DNA from: a virus
Strand: one strand, 5' to 3'
Length of the DNA stretch: 55,865 bases
Virus record (IMG/VR): IMGVR_UViG_3300024520_000090
Location: 1 to 55,865 of that record
In this document: positions 33,901 to 42,577 of the stretch, one piece after another
Layout: each line of letters starts with the position of its first letter
How positions within the stretch are numbered: the first letter of the stretch is position 1
Notes under the pieces: generated by a model
Databases searched by the model: none
Seen by the model: the letters and a program-made list of their open reading frames with translations, nothing else
Told to the model about the DNA's origin: nothing
Position numbers and translations under genes: made by a program

Positions 33901-36745
33901 AGGCACGTTGGGCCAGCCTGCGGCTAATATCTTTGAGTAGGTCAAATTCGGCTTCGGAGATGTCCATCTGGTCTTTTGCAAGCCGCTTGCGGAAGTTCCG
34001 AGTCGCTGGGTTAATCATCAGTTCTTGGAGCAATTCATCTACGTGATCGGACCCAAACCTCCCTCTGACCTCATCCAACCATTTCTTCGTGGCAAACTGT
34101 ATTGTCTTACGATCGCCCGTGACCTTGTAAAAGGGGTTTAAGTCCACTTGGCGTAGCTTAGCTGCGTCTTCTAGCTCTTCCACTGTCTTCGATAAATGCT
34201 TCGCTAGGTGCCCGTAGGCGTCTCGAACTGTCTCGACCTGGCCTATCATCGAGTCAATCACTTTAGGGCTCGTGTGTTGCACAATCCGTTCGCGAGACAC
34301 GATCTCTTGGGCACCCTCCTTAATGGATGCGGTGACTTTCTTCGACTTTGGGAGACCTTTGACGGCCTCTCTAGCGGAGAGTAGAGTGGCTTGGGTCGCC
34401 TTTAACTCTTTTCCTGCTGCGAGTACCCCCGCCTCCATCCAGGCTGACTTCACTTGGGGCCGCAGTCGATCTGTACGTCTGTTCAGGGCCGCTAGCTCTT
34501 TAGCTAAGATCTTCTTATCCTTAGCTTTTGTTGCTTTTGCTAGCTTATCAGCTACTTTTGGCTTCTTACGAAGAGCGCCGTAATACTCCTTAAACTTAGC
34601 GAAGTTCGCTTCGGCTTTCTTCATCAGGGAAGCCGCAGTTGCATGTATGCTTTTGCCCGATGTCGCTCCGATGGCTTCTGCCGCCTTTATCCAGTTGACC
34701 TGGGCCTCGGCCTCTTTTAGCTCTGCCGCAAGCAAGTTCGTTAACAAGTCGATGGCGTCTTTTTCTTGCTGGGCGCTCTTAAACGTCAGTTTATTTGCTT
34801 TTATCGCGTTACGAACTACCCTTTGCTCGGTGAGTGCCTTCGTCCCTGCGACTTTATCCGCTTCCCCTACAAGGGCCTGCAAGGGACCAGCGATACTAAA
34901 GGAGCTACCTGCACCTACACCCCTGGCGGCTGACTCCAGGGCCTGGATGACTTTGGCTTCCTCAATATAACCTTGCTCTGCTAGCTTGTGTATCTCCTCG
35001 AAGATCGTTTCTACCGTAAGCGTATCTGCTTTTTGAGCCTCCCTAAGTTTCTCTACGAGAGCAGTTGTTGCGTCTTCAGCCCTCTTTGTGCGGAGGCCAG
35101 CGGCACTGATCTCGGCCACTCCCGCAGCCTTAGCGGCTGCTCTAGCAGAAGCCTTCACGGGGGCCAGGGCAAGCTTAGGGGCAATAAACATCGCAGTGAA
35201 AAGGTCTGGTTCGATCAATGTTAGTAGGAGAGCTGCGGCAAAACCGGCGTTTGCCTTGGCTGTTTGACTACTTTCCTCAAAACCGAAGAAGTCGGCGGTC
35301 GCCTCTCCAAGAGCCTCGGCGTCATGGAAGACGTTATAGTTCTTCCCCTGCCTCATGAGATGCTCAATGCTACCCCACTCCACATCAGCCCTGGGGTCTA
35401 AGGCCCATGAGAAGAACGGCTGCCAAGGCCCGAAGTTAAAAAACCAATCAAGGTTACCCGTACCCAGTTGCTCGGCTGTCCTGGCATAGTGGAGCGCACC
35501 ATTCCCCATCCCCTCGATAGTTTGGGGGTAGAGGACTCGGGCAATAGGGGCCCTGAACTGGGCAATAGAATCGTAGCCCTCTTCATCAATCGCTCCTGTG
35601 GCTTTCAGCATCTTACCCAGGGTAAGTAGCGCCGAAGACCAAGCCAGGGGGTCCTCCCCTTTTCTGAGTGCCTTAGAGAACTTTCTCGCGTCCTTCAGGA
35701 AGAGCACCGTGTTCAAGCTTTGGTGTTGTACTTGGGCAACCTCGTCCGAGGCCCTTTTTTTAGCCTCCTCCACGATGCGCCGCTTCTCTTCGGGCGTTCC
35801 CTTTTGGTTTAGAGCGATTATAGACGAGTAGCCTGCCCTCTGGGCCAACTCAGAGCGAATCCCGTAGTCGTAAAAGTGCTCCATCGCGTCAAGATCAATC
35901 GTTGGTAGGCCATTTGAGTGGAGAGTCTGTGGGATTATTAGCTGCTTACCCGCTACAGACTCGCCCCGACGTAGCTTCTGGGCGGCTCTCGCTTTATACA
36001 ACCTACGGTACAAAGGCCGGTCTTCCGGGTCAATCTCCGACACTGGGGTCTGTTCCCAGGCTTGAAGGTACTTATCATAGTTGGGGTCATGAGCAAGGCC
36101 TGCCACATTGCCAACCGCAGTTCCTGTATAGAGGCCACTTAGGTTCTTCTTCAGTGCATCGGCTGCCTTAGACTTCTTCCACCCAGGAACCTCGTCACCA
36201 AGTTCCCCCGTCTCTACGACAAAGGGTATCCGAGTGTACTCTGGAGCCCCCAACGTACCTACGTCTCGTGTGACTTGCTGGTCGAATTGTTCTAATTGCC
36301 TAGATCTTGTCCTACCCTGCCTGTGACCTGCCCTTAGCTGTCGGTGTAACTCGACTAAAGTTGGCTCCTTAGCGGGCTTCTGCTTAGTCCCGTAGCGGTT
36401 AACCGCCTCGTACTTGTAGATGTCCTTTACTTCTTCCCGGAACGCAGGGGCAGCAAATGTCCCCTCCGTGACCTCTTTTACCAACCAATCAGCAAACCTT
36501 TCATGATCTTCTTCGTCCTGAGTGTGGAAACCATATTTAGGCCCCTCCTCCACAAGGAGCTTCTGTAGAGCAGAATCCCGTGAGGCCTTCAGGCGAGGGG
36601 CTATCGCAGTGACATAGTCCGCTCGGTCTTTTTCTGTCGCGATTAGCTGCCCTAAGCCCTCAGGGCTGGTGTCAACTGGCTCAGGAGGAGGCGCCCCGCT
36701 GATGCGCTCGCGTATCGCCGCTGTCTGTTTTTCGCTAAGGGGCAT
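30980..36745 (-). CDS. Giant internal virion/ejection protein (1921 aa)
   Basis: The largest gene, in the position occupied by internal core (ejection) proteins in podoviruses, after the adaptor, nozzle and smaller core genes. Mostly helical with long coiled-coil and Ala/Lys-rich stretches (about 590-900), a hydrophobic segment near 500 (GFAAALLLTLIEPDLFTAMF) that could enter a membrane, and a folded-looking C-terminal third. It overlaps the preceding 699-residue gene by 11 bp. Ejection proteins form a tunnel across the cell envelope and may carry enzyme domains; I could not identify one. The role is inferred. Confidence 0.7.
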   Translation of the reverse strand: MPLSEKQTAAIRERISGAPPPEPVDTSPEGLGQLIATEKDRADYVTAIAPRLKASRDSALQKLLVEEGPKYGFHTQDEEDHERFADWLVKEVTEGTFAAPAFREEVKDIYKYEAVNRYGTKQKPAKEPTLVELHRQLRAGHRQGRTRSRQLEQFDQQVTRDVGTLGAPEYTRIPFVVETGELGDEVPGWKKSKAADALKKNLSGLYTGTAVGNVAGLAHDPNYDKYLQAWEQTPVSEIDPEDRPLYRRLYKARAAQKLRRGESVAGKQLIIPQTLHSNGLPTIDLDAMEHFYDYGIRSELAQRAGYSSIIALNQKGTPEEKRRIVEEAKKRASDEVAQVQHQSLNTVLFLKDARKFSKALRKGEDPLAWSSALLTLGKMLKATGAIDEEGYDSIAQFRAPIARVLYPQTIEGMGNGALHYARTAEQLGTGNLDWFFNFGPWQPFFSWALDPRADVEWGSIEHLMRQGKNYNVFHDAEALGEATADFFGFEESSQTAKANAGFAAALLLTLIEPDLFTAMFIAPKLALAPVKASARAAAKAAGVAEISAAGLRTKRAEDATTALVEKLREAQKADTLTVETIFEEIHKLAEQGYIEEAKVIQALESAARGVGAGSSFSIAGPLQALVGEADKVAGTKALTEQRVVRNAIKANKLTFKSAQQEKDAIDLLTNLLAAELKEAEAQVNWIKAAEAIGATSGKSIHATAASLMKKAEANFAKFKEYYGALRKKPKVADKLAKATKAKDKKILAKELAALNRRTDRLRPQVKSAWMEAGVLAAGKELKATQATLLSAREAVKGLPKSKKVTASIKEGAQEIVSRERIVQHTSPKVIDSMIGQVETVRDAYGHLAKHLSKTVEELEDAAKLRQVDLNPFYKVTGDRKTIQFATKKWLDEVRGRFGSDHVDELLQELMINPATRNFRKRLAKDQMDISEAEFDLLKDISRRLAQRAYKEVDAPLDLARGLLRAWQDNLSLRRLSRARPEEILAYIAKRVADFGSKFDAARSRLGPWQDHLQIEAGRHAIRGPDWDYELSEYLIRSGADDPALFGTKIALAMDTTENLKVGPRVASFNKTNGSTPFQNFKSYVIGITSGMTRKEAQEVLSKDPVFRAAALSYLPNNMHTQAAEAGTIYALVYDKVLRSQSWEDLVTGVVKSTLAAFKGKISRETLAGPSGKPIYRILADGEKEVLYPDYIARSMLARAVLAGQNFKITNDNLVRALGPAMTQGAALKANFILSQATSESGRDTFEVLLTSGGLGFDASDAISAIEKWGMTFDKDIMPYVVDRLKSANNLNKDLIRLGEDQMTGAAVYVPHPLKRQLEGELDDAIKALSASPRTGGFDDINKDHLGKWLRLWRTSVTRGLIYPRPGYFMNQGVGDVAQMLMPEGLLSIRRKKGGADKGAIYLSGALPMTFHNAFTYIPGIGPRVAAAIEGMGEAAAKAGVPSLTTPLNAMLNPPVQRILSGRHMDELWETVDGPKSGARLIAEMQENNVFDIMFSKDLREQAGRWAKESQPSKWGAYFSTPKKAWQQWQRTMTELVAQTQNHQRAALYLEHRLRRQSTEEVSRKAVAEALYDWRHGITKWEMDTLAQFAGFYPWTRLAMGQMGNALIEPLTFSAGEATKKAILGTSRLNRARKMGQTVYGFPEWIAWEEGDQELDFAEAVQYTNLKDKPWWSGGRPVIANTVGAEFQRRHLAETGEDVTTMFRVGPSFGTPDTINMYLTLMHGVVGTAATALGSEHLKLTGDAREEIFDELLLDHLNPWYRAFTGALYEKHTEGGGFTYKHPSGGRRAPANLREMARLANKLPFLQELVVADERGYYLNPTAREMLLATPILGNEIPNLMRLYYGANPGWEESMQKGIAYMLGDLSGAARIYVSDPERSRDYIANRIAREAEARRQAYQKQAESEGGPASGLKVYEPEPFK

Positions 36746-38834
36746 TGTTGTTAAACCTCGTTGTTACGGCTTTCCCCCTATCTTTAGCGAAGATCCCTCT
36801 TGATAGCTGTCCTGTAGACCGACCTCGCGTGCTCCCCATCAGTGCTTCTTCCGACTCTTCCTCAGTAGGCACTTCCGGTAGCAGCTTTGCTTCGTCCGCC
36901 ACAGTTTGGGGAGACCCCCCTGTAGGTAAGGCTGCCTCTTCTCGATCCGACCGCGCTTGCGCCAACACATTTGATACTGCTTCTTCTGCCGCAGCGGGCT
37001 GCTTAGGCGTGGCTTGGTTTCGTCGCTTCAACTCTTCATAACGTAGGACTTCATCTGGGTTTATGGCGTCTTTCCCGTAACGCTCGCGAGTCGATTCCAT
37101 CGCAGCCAGATCACCCTGTTCCCCTTCTAGAAGGGGCGCTTCGCCCATGTGCTCTACAGGCAGGATGTCTTCAAGGCCCTCGCCTAGCGGGTCATCGAAG
37201 AAGACCTGATCGACCTCCTTTAGCCCAATGTCCGCCTCATCTTGCTTATACCTGCGGGCGACTGCCGCTTTAATCCTCTTGTTCACCTCTTCACGAGGAG
37301 TCATCGGGGTAGCAGGGGCCTCAGGAGATGGCGCCTCGGGAGCCGCTTCGTGGCTAATGTCAGCTACGTCCAAACCTAGCATCTGGGCTTTATCTTCGGG
37401 AAAAGGGGCCCCCCTTGTTTTAAATAGACCTCCTTTTAGGCTAGCTTTAAACTTCTTCATCCCAGCTTGGGGGTAATCCACCCATTCCGTGTCACCCACC
37501 CTTCGGGTAGTCACTTCGTCTCCGTCCAGTCGGTACTCCCAGTCATCGTCGCCATCGACTGTGATAATAGTGCCGGGGGCCTCGGGGGCAACTGCTGCCG
37601 CCTCCTCGGGGGCCTCGGTCACAGGAGTCTCTGTCTCCACCGCAGCGGCAGGTTGAGCCGCTTGCGCGGAGGCAGCCACTTGCTCCCCGCGCCGAGCACC
37701 CTGGGCTAGTTGTCGCCCGGTCTGCTTTTCCTGCCGCCGGGCTTTCCTCCGCTCAATCTGGGCCACACGTAGAGCAGACCTCTTTTCCACGTCTGAAAAG
37801 GGCCTATCCTGTGCTGTACGCCCGTACAGTTTTTCCATGTGAGCGACAAACTCGGGGGTCTCGTAAATGTCTTCTCGTGTTTCCTTAATTGGTCTAGGGT
37901 GTCGTCCAATAGGACCACGCCCCATGACCTCATCAATCAGAGACTGTTGATCAGCGGTTAGGCCGGATGCGCCTGCACCTTGTGGCCCCCCCGATAGGGC
38001 TGCGCTCATCGCTTGTAGCTCGGCTTCACTGGCGCCTTTAAATGGGTCTGCCACCCCCACCGGGATCCCGCGTCTCTTCTGCTGGGCATCCTCAGCGGCC
38101 TTATCCAAGTCATACTTCTCGGCGTATTCTTCGTGAGCAGCCTTCTTTTGGTTGTATAACGAAAGGGCTTCCACTAAAGGTGTTTTGTCGTCATAACTCC
38201 CGGCATCCGTAGCCCTATGCTCTAGCTCCTGGAGAAACTCCTCCGGTGACATTCCCGATGCCTCTGCATATTTTTCCATGTACCCAAGTGCCTCTGCGGG
38301 CACCAACGTCCGCATCTGGGCAGCAAACGGACCTATCTGGGCGTCTACCCAAGGGGCGTCAGCCGTGGCCCCAAGTTGTGTCTGCAAGGCGGGGGAGAGG
38401 TTCGGGTACTTTAGCGTGACATGCTCCTCATGGAGATCCCTTACCCGCTGCTCCTCACCTGCGATGGCCTCGTACTCGGGACCCACTCTCGCCTCGGCGA
38501 TCTTGTAATCACCCTGTAGGGCGATCTCTGCCATCTTATCCCGTTGGGACTGTGCTGCGGCTAGCCTCTTTGAATCCCCTGACTGTTGGGCCTTTCTGAC
38601 AGCAAGTTCAGCCGAAAGTAACTCGTTGAGGCTGGTAATATCTGCGTCAATCTCAGAACGAGAACGGTGGTAGGGTGAGGTCGTTTTAGAATACTCCTTG
38701 GCCGCTCGGGGGTCTATGCCCCCCATTATGTCACCGAAGATGCCGAACCTGCGGCGCACTTCGCCCAAGGTGTAGTCCTTCTTCAGGCGCTGGAAGTCGT
38801 CTACCGAATCGGATAATGTTGGGTCTAATACCAT
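36735..38834 (-). CDS. Probable internal virion protein (699 aa)
   Basis: Helical, highly charged coiled-coil protein with a Pro/Ala/Glu-rich middle (AAAVETETPVTEAPEEAAAV). It directly precedes the 1921-residue ejection protein with an 11-bp overlap. The layout of a mid-size helical protein followed by a giant one resembles the core-protein set of podoviruses. No catalytic motif is recognised. Confidence 0.62.
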   Translation of the reverse strand: MVLDPTLSDSVDDFQRLKKDYTLGEVRRRFGIFGDIMGGIDPRAAKEYSKTTSPYHRSRSEIDADITSLNELLSAELAVRKAQQSGDSKRLAAAQSQRDKMAEIALQGDYKIAEARVGPEYEAIAGEEQRVRDLHEEHVTLKYPNLSPALQTQLGATADAPWVDAQIGPFAAQMRTLVPAEALGYMEKYAEASGMSPEEFLQELEHRATDAGSYDDKTPLVEALSLYNQKKAAHEEYAEKYDLDKAAEDAQQKRRGIPVGVADPFKGASEAELQAMSAALSGGPQGAGASGLTADQQSLIDEVMGRGPIGRHPRPIKETREDIYETPEFVAHMEKLYGRTAQDRPFSDVEKRSALRVAQIERRKARRQEKQTGRQLAQGARRGEQVAASAQAAQPAAAVETETPVTEAPEEAAAVAPEAPGTIITVDGDDDWEYRLDGDEVTTRRVGDTEWVDYPQAGMKKFKASLKGGLFKTRGAPFPEDKAQMLGLDVADISHEAAPEAPSPEAPATPMTPREEVNKRIKAAVARRYKQDEADIGLKEVDQVFFDDPLGEGLEDILPVEHMGEAPLLEGEQGDLAAMESTRERYGKDAINPDEVLRYEELKRRNQATPKQPAAAEEAVSNVLAQARSDREEAALPTGGSPQTVADEAKLLPEVPTEEESEEALMGSTRGRSTGQLSRGIFAKDRGKAVTTRFNNNAP

Positions 38835-38847
38835 TTGTCTCTCCCTC

Positions 38848-39195
38848 TCACCCGGTTAAGGCGCCTAGTCCTGCGGAAATGGGGCTCCCTTCTTTCGCTG
38901 TCGCTAGTGCAACCCCTGCATCGGCTACTTTGCCCCAATCTGCTCGTCGCCTGCCTACCTGCTTCTCCAACATGCCCAGGGCAGCCTGCCCTTGAGCCTG
39001 TTTAAGTTGGTGACTTAAGCCATAGGCGTCCTTTGGGTCTACCCCAGAGGCAATTTGTTGGTCAAGCTCCCCCTGTGTCAGCCCTGCATTCGCGGGGTCT
39101 GCGGCTGTCTGCGCTGCGCGTAGGGTTATATCTTTCATCCGAGCACCCGAGCGCATTCCGCCCAGTGCCCCTCGCTTATAATCTCCTAATGCCAT
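38848..39195 (-). CDS. Small virion-associated protein (115 aa)
   Basis: Gly/Ala/Gln-rich helical protein with a basic N-terminus (DYKRGALGGMRSGARMKD). It lies between two virion genes in the core-protein cluster, 12-13 bp from each. Composition suits a packaged internal protein. No family recognised. Confidence 0.6.
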   Translation of the reverse strand: MALGDYKRGALGGMRSGARMKDITLRAAQTAADPANAGLTQGELDQQIASGVDPKDAYGLSHQLKQAQGQAALGMLEKQVGRRRADWGKVADAGVALATAKEGSPISAGLGALTG

Positions 39196-39207
39196 GTTAT
39201 CTCCTAT

Positions 39208-40011
39208 CTACCGAAGACCCATCCCCGGTTCGCGTCCAGCTTCCGCTTGGGCGCTTTGTTCTAATTTAACTAGCTCGGCTTGGAGTAGCTCGATCTGACT
39301 TTTTATCTCTTCTGCTCGCGCCATATCTGCTTGAATGGCTTGGCGCTCCGGGGCTATGGCTGTGGCTCTTCGGGCTGCGTCTAAGATAGCCTCCTGGCCA
39401 CTGAACTCCCCATAGGGGGGAAACTTACCCAAGTCTGCCGTTTCCTCGTGGTACCGCACGCCCTGCCGAGAACCATGTGGGTCTATATTCTGGTAACCTA
39501 CTTCCGAGGGTAACGAGATGGGTTTGCCTTCTGCCCTCTGAGTAATCATGGCATCAACCGTATCCATCGAATACTTGTGGGGGCTTAGCTCAGTTATCGG
39601 TAGGCCAGTTAGCTGGCTGAAAAGGATAAGCTTAGGTAGGGCATTACTCAGTTCGTCGCTATCCACAAGCCCGTACCGCTCTCTTAGTTGGTTTGCCTCT
39701 ACCACCTGTTTCTCCGAAACGTCGGTTTGCCCCTGACCCAGAAGTGGCTGCGTCATACCAGGGGGCCGCCCTTCGACTGGGGCGTAGATCGCCGCTACGT
39801 CTTCGTAGGACAGAGCCTGCTCTGGGGTAAAGCCGTACCTCTCGTTAAGAGACTGCTCCAGTACATTCCGTGCTACACCTAAGCGTCCCTCCTGGGAGAG
39901 GATGTCATCTCCGGGGGGTAGCGGTGGTGGTACCTGCGATGCCCTGGGCGTATTCACCGGGGCTGGTATAGGCGCCGCTCCCACATCCTCCTCCTGACTC
40001 CATGATGCCAT
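39208..40011 (-). CDS. Virion-associated protein with SQEGRL motif (267 aa)
   Basis: After a Pro-rich N-terminus, residues 33-45 read PGDDILSQEGRLG. The 807-residue polyvalent protein has GDSIMSQEGRLK at about 65-76. A motif common to two otherwise unrelated virion-region proteins suggests a shared docking or processing signal. The rest is helical, with a C-terminal coiled coil. It lies in the ejection-protein cluster and shares one base with the next gene. Confidence 0.62.
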   Translation of the reverse strand: MASWSQEEDVGAAPIPAPVNTPRASQVPPPLPPGDDILSQEGRLGVARNVLEQSLNERYGFTPEQALSYEDVAAIYAPVEGRPPGMTQPLLGQGQTDVSEKQVVEANQLRERYGLVDSDELSNALPKLILFSQLTGLPITELSPHKYSMDTVDAMITQRAEGKPISLPSEVGYQNIDPHGSRQGVRYHEETADLGKFPPYGEFSGQEAILDAARRATAIAPERQAIQADMARAEEIKSQIELLQAELVKLEQSAQAEAGREPGMGLR

Positions 40012-40877
40012 TATTCACCTCCCCCTTTTCTAAATGCAGCATAACGTAGTGAGCGTGCCCACACACGTGCTTGTCTCTGGGCGCGGTATGTAAATGCCCC
40101 ATCGGTTGAATTAACCGGGGCTTCCTGTGGTTTTTGTTGATCTGTTATCCCATCGAACCCGCTTCCGAGTAGACGCAAACTAGCGGAGTGCCATCCGGGA
40201 GACATTGTTGCCGTGTGATGGCCATGCCAATACCGGTTCTTAACCATCCCGACATGACACTCATCATTGAGGTCCCAGGGCGTGTTACTTGTTGTATCGG
40301 CTGGATCCCAAGTTGCTCCCAGTCCTTCCTTTATCAAGGCATAAATAGACCGACTAGCTTGACGAAGCTGCCCCTCAACGAAGCCGTCATCGAGGAAAAA
40401 GGCGAGGACCGTGTCGGAGCCCGGTTGGGTCCGACTATCCCCTCCACTAGACCTATTTCCGACCCGTGAGTCATTTCCCCAGAGTACGGTCCAGGTAAAG
40501 ACCACGAGAGAGGTCTCGGGCAAATAGAAGGTAGTGGCGCCTCCTGGTATTGGTTTGAAGTCAGCCAGGTAGTCCCTTGGATCGGCCCACACGCCCCCAT
40601 AATTCGTACTCAAACCAATACTCTTAAACCAGTAGTCGAAATAGTCTAAGTTCGCTGTACCTGCCGAGTGACCTGTTGTCTGAAAGGTGTTCTCCTGGAC
40701 TTGGTCGTAAGTTACCTGGGTGAAAGAGGCGTCTGCGTTGTCCTTATCTAGCCACCCGTTTATCCCCTCAAGTGACACGGGCACAGCCGCAGGGAGGTAG
40801 AAGACCTCACTGATCTCAGTACCTGTGGGGGTATCTCCATTAACGAATGGCGTATTGATGAGGTTGATGGTAGGCAT
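40011..40877 (-). CDS. Virion/tail protein (288 aa)
   Basis: Beta-rich with many Trp, Tyr and Gly residues; a His-rich stretch (RYWHGHHTATMSPGWHSA) near 215 could bind metal or mark a fold turn. It follows directly on its neighbour with 1-base overlap. Likely part of the tail or an appendage. No recognised family. Confidence 0.58.
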   Translation of the reverse strand: MPTINLINTPFVNGDTPTGTEISEVFYLPAAVPVSLEGINGWLDKDNADASFTQVTYDQVQENTFQTTGHSAGTANLDYFDYWFKSIGLSTNYGGVWADPRDYLADFKPIPGGATTFYLPETSLVVFTWTVLWGNDSRVGNRSSGGDSRTQPGSDTVLAFFLDDGFVEGQLRQASRSIYALIKEGLGATWDPADTTSNTPWDLNDECHVGMVKNRYWHGHHTATMSPGWHSASLRLLGSGFDGITDQQKPQEAPVNSTDGAFTYRAQRQARVWARSLRYAAFRKGGGE

Positions 40878-41773
40878 TAGGGATTGATCTCAACATGGAA
40901 TGGGATGACGCTTAAGTTGGCTTCTCGATAGTAGCCAGCCCCTTCACCAGGAGTCAGATTGGGGTTCCCCCCGGTACCATAGCCGTCAGGAAACTGGTCG
41001 TTACCCAAGTCTACCACACCCCCAACAACCCTAAAACCCCCAACGTCGGACTTGGCAAAGTTATTCTCGTCGAGCCACAACCGCAAGGGGATGTCCTGGA
41101 AGGTATAAACATCCTGTTCGAGGTAATTACCTTCAGTGCCGCCTGCGGCATCTCGGGTTCGGTCAAAAGGCCCATCTCCTAGAGGTGTCCCCGCAGGGAA
41201 CACAGGGCCAGCCGCTCCTCCGGGGGGGGGCTCGGTCACAGAAATAATGCGCTCATTTGAGAACCGCTCGGATAAGGAGATTGCATTCCAAATGCCCGTG
41301 CTGTCGTCCAGGTACTGGACCTGAATCATAAACCCTAGCGGGCCCTCCTTGAGTCTAAAAGAAAGCGAAGCCCGCATAAAGTGGACATTTGCTAGGATCA
41401 AGACCCCACCAACTTTTTGGGCTCCTGCCATCCCTGCCCCAAAGTTAATTGGGCTATTAAACATGATCTCCAGGTCCTGGACGCCATCGCTTAGGACTGT
41501 TTGGTTATTATTCCCCTGCCCCACGTACACGTCATCCGTTACTTGGTCTGTCGTGGGGTTAATCTTAACCGTAAATCCAGAGGTAAACTCTTCCCCGGCA
41601 ATGATGCCCGTTGCTGGGAGATGCACTTCTTGGAAAGCCCCTCGTTTTGCTGCATAGGGCATTATTGCGTTAATACCAAACCCAGGCGCTCCCGTAGCAC
41701 CGAACCGACTATTAAGCGCGAATGCGTCAAACACGGTGCCTTCAACAAGATAGGGGTAGACTAAATCAGGCAT
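40877..41773 (-). CDS. Virion/tail protein (298 aa)
   Basis: Beta-rich sequence with Gly/Pro-rich linkers. It overlaps the next gene by 1 base and is 2 bp from the preceding 264-residue gene, in one operon with nozzle and adaptor. A tail or neck structural role is most likely. No domain recognised. Confidence 0.58.
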   Translation of the reverse strand: MPDLVYPYLVEGTVFDAFALNSRFGATGAPGFGINAIMPYAAKRGAFQEVHLPATGIIAGEEFTSGFTVKINPTTDQVTDDVYVGQGNNNQTVLSDGVQDLEIMFNSPINFGAGMAGAQKVGGVLILANVHFMRASLSFRLKEGPLGFMIQVQYLDDSTGIWNAISLSERFSNERIISVTEPPPGGAAGPVFPAGTPLGDGPFDRTRDAAGGTEGNYLEQDVYTFQDIPLRLWLDENNFAKSDVGGFRVVGGVVDLGNDQFPDGYGTGGNPNLTPGEGAGYYREANLSVIPFHVEINP

Positions 41774-41774
41774 C

Positions 41775-42569
41775 TTATCTCCTTAACTCCAGGATAATAA
41801 CTTGACGCGTATTCACCAGTTTTCTCCACCAAGCCACGGTGACAGCAGGATTAGGGGCGACTGGTTTTGGTCGGCTTGGTTGAGGGGTTGCCACTACAAT
41901 CTCAATCGTATGCTGACCAGGAGACACAGGGACAATCGCCTCAACCACAATCCCTGCATGGAGAGCAGCCGGTGCGGGGCTATTAAACGAAAGGATGCCG
42001 CACCCAGGGGGGGTAGCTCGATAGGTCGTAGTGGTCATTTTATCATTCGTTAGATCGCCTGATCCCACCAAGGATTGCTCCAAGACCTGGCCATTGAGCC
42101 TCACAGCAAACATAGCTCCGAATGCTGTATATTCAGATCGATTAAACTGGGTGGCAGCCGCTGTACCGGGGCTTTGAATATCGTCTCGGTACCAGGGTAG
42201 CCGAGTTGCCATTGAGGCTAAGATCCATAGAGTACCTCCCGTGCTATCTACTGTAAGGGTGAGGTCGTCAATCGGTTGCCACGTTTTAGTCTCCTCAATC
42301 ACGAAAGCACCGGGTGCGATCACATCTCCTCTCGGCTCGGGGTCAGTGCTGGCTACCCCAGGATAAACTAGCATTTCGTTACGCCAGGCCCGCATACCGA
42401 CGTCATCGGCTAAATCTGTTAGCCTATTCGACCAAGACCCCGCTGCCCAGTTGTGCTCGTTCAGTTCGCCACTAGCTTCCTCAACAACACCACGGAAGTT
42501 CTCATTGACATCATCAATTTCAATCACACCGACATTTGATACACGGTGCCTCGGATACTTCCAAGCCAT
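41775..42569 (-). CDS. Tail/collar protein (264 aa)
   Basis: Begins with an acidic, helical N-terminus (IEIDDVNENFRGVVEEASGE) reminiscent of tail attachment segments, then a beta-type body with ligand-binding-like features (VSPGQHTIEIVVATPQP). It follows the nozzle gene by 8 bp. A tail-associated role is inferred from position. Confidence 0.58.
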   Translation of the reverse strand: MAWKYPRHRVSNVGVIEIDDVNENFRGVVEEASGELNEHNWAAGSWSNRLTDLADDVGMRAWRNEMLVYPGVASTDPEPRGDVIAPGAFVIEETKTWQPIDDLTLTVDSTGGTLWILASMATRLPWYRDDIQSPGTAAATQFNRSEYTAFGAMFAVRLNGQVLEQSLVGSGDLTNDKMTTTTYRATPPGCGILSFNSPAPAALHAGIVVEAIVPVSPGQHTIEIVVATPQPSRPKPVAPNPAVTVAWWRKLVNTRQVIILELRR

Positions 42570-42577
42570 GTGGCCCC

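Noticed and set aside
34272-34583. Open frames on the plus strand opposite the giant ejection gene
   Set aside because: They are shadows of an intact 1921-codon gene, with antisense-like Ser/Ala/Arg composition and no ribosome binding site.
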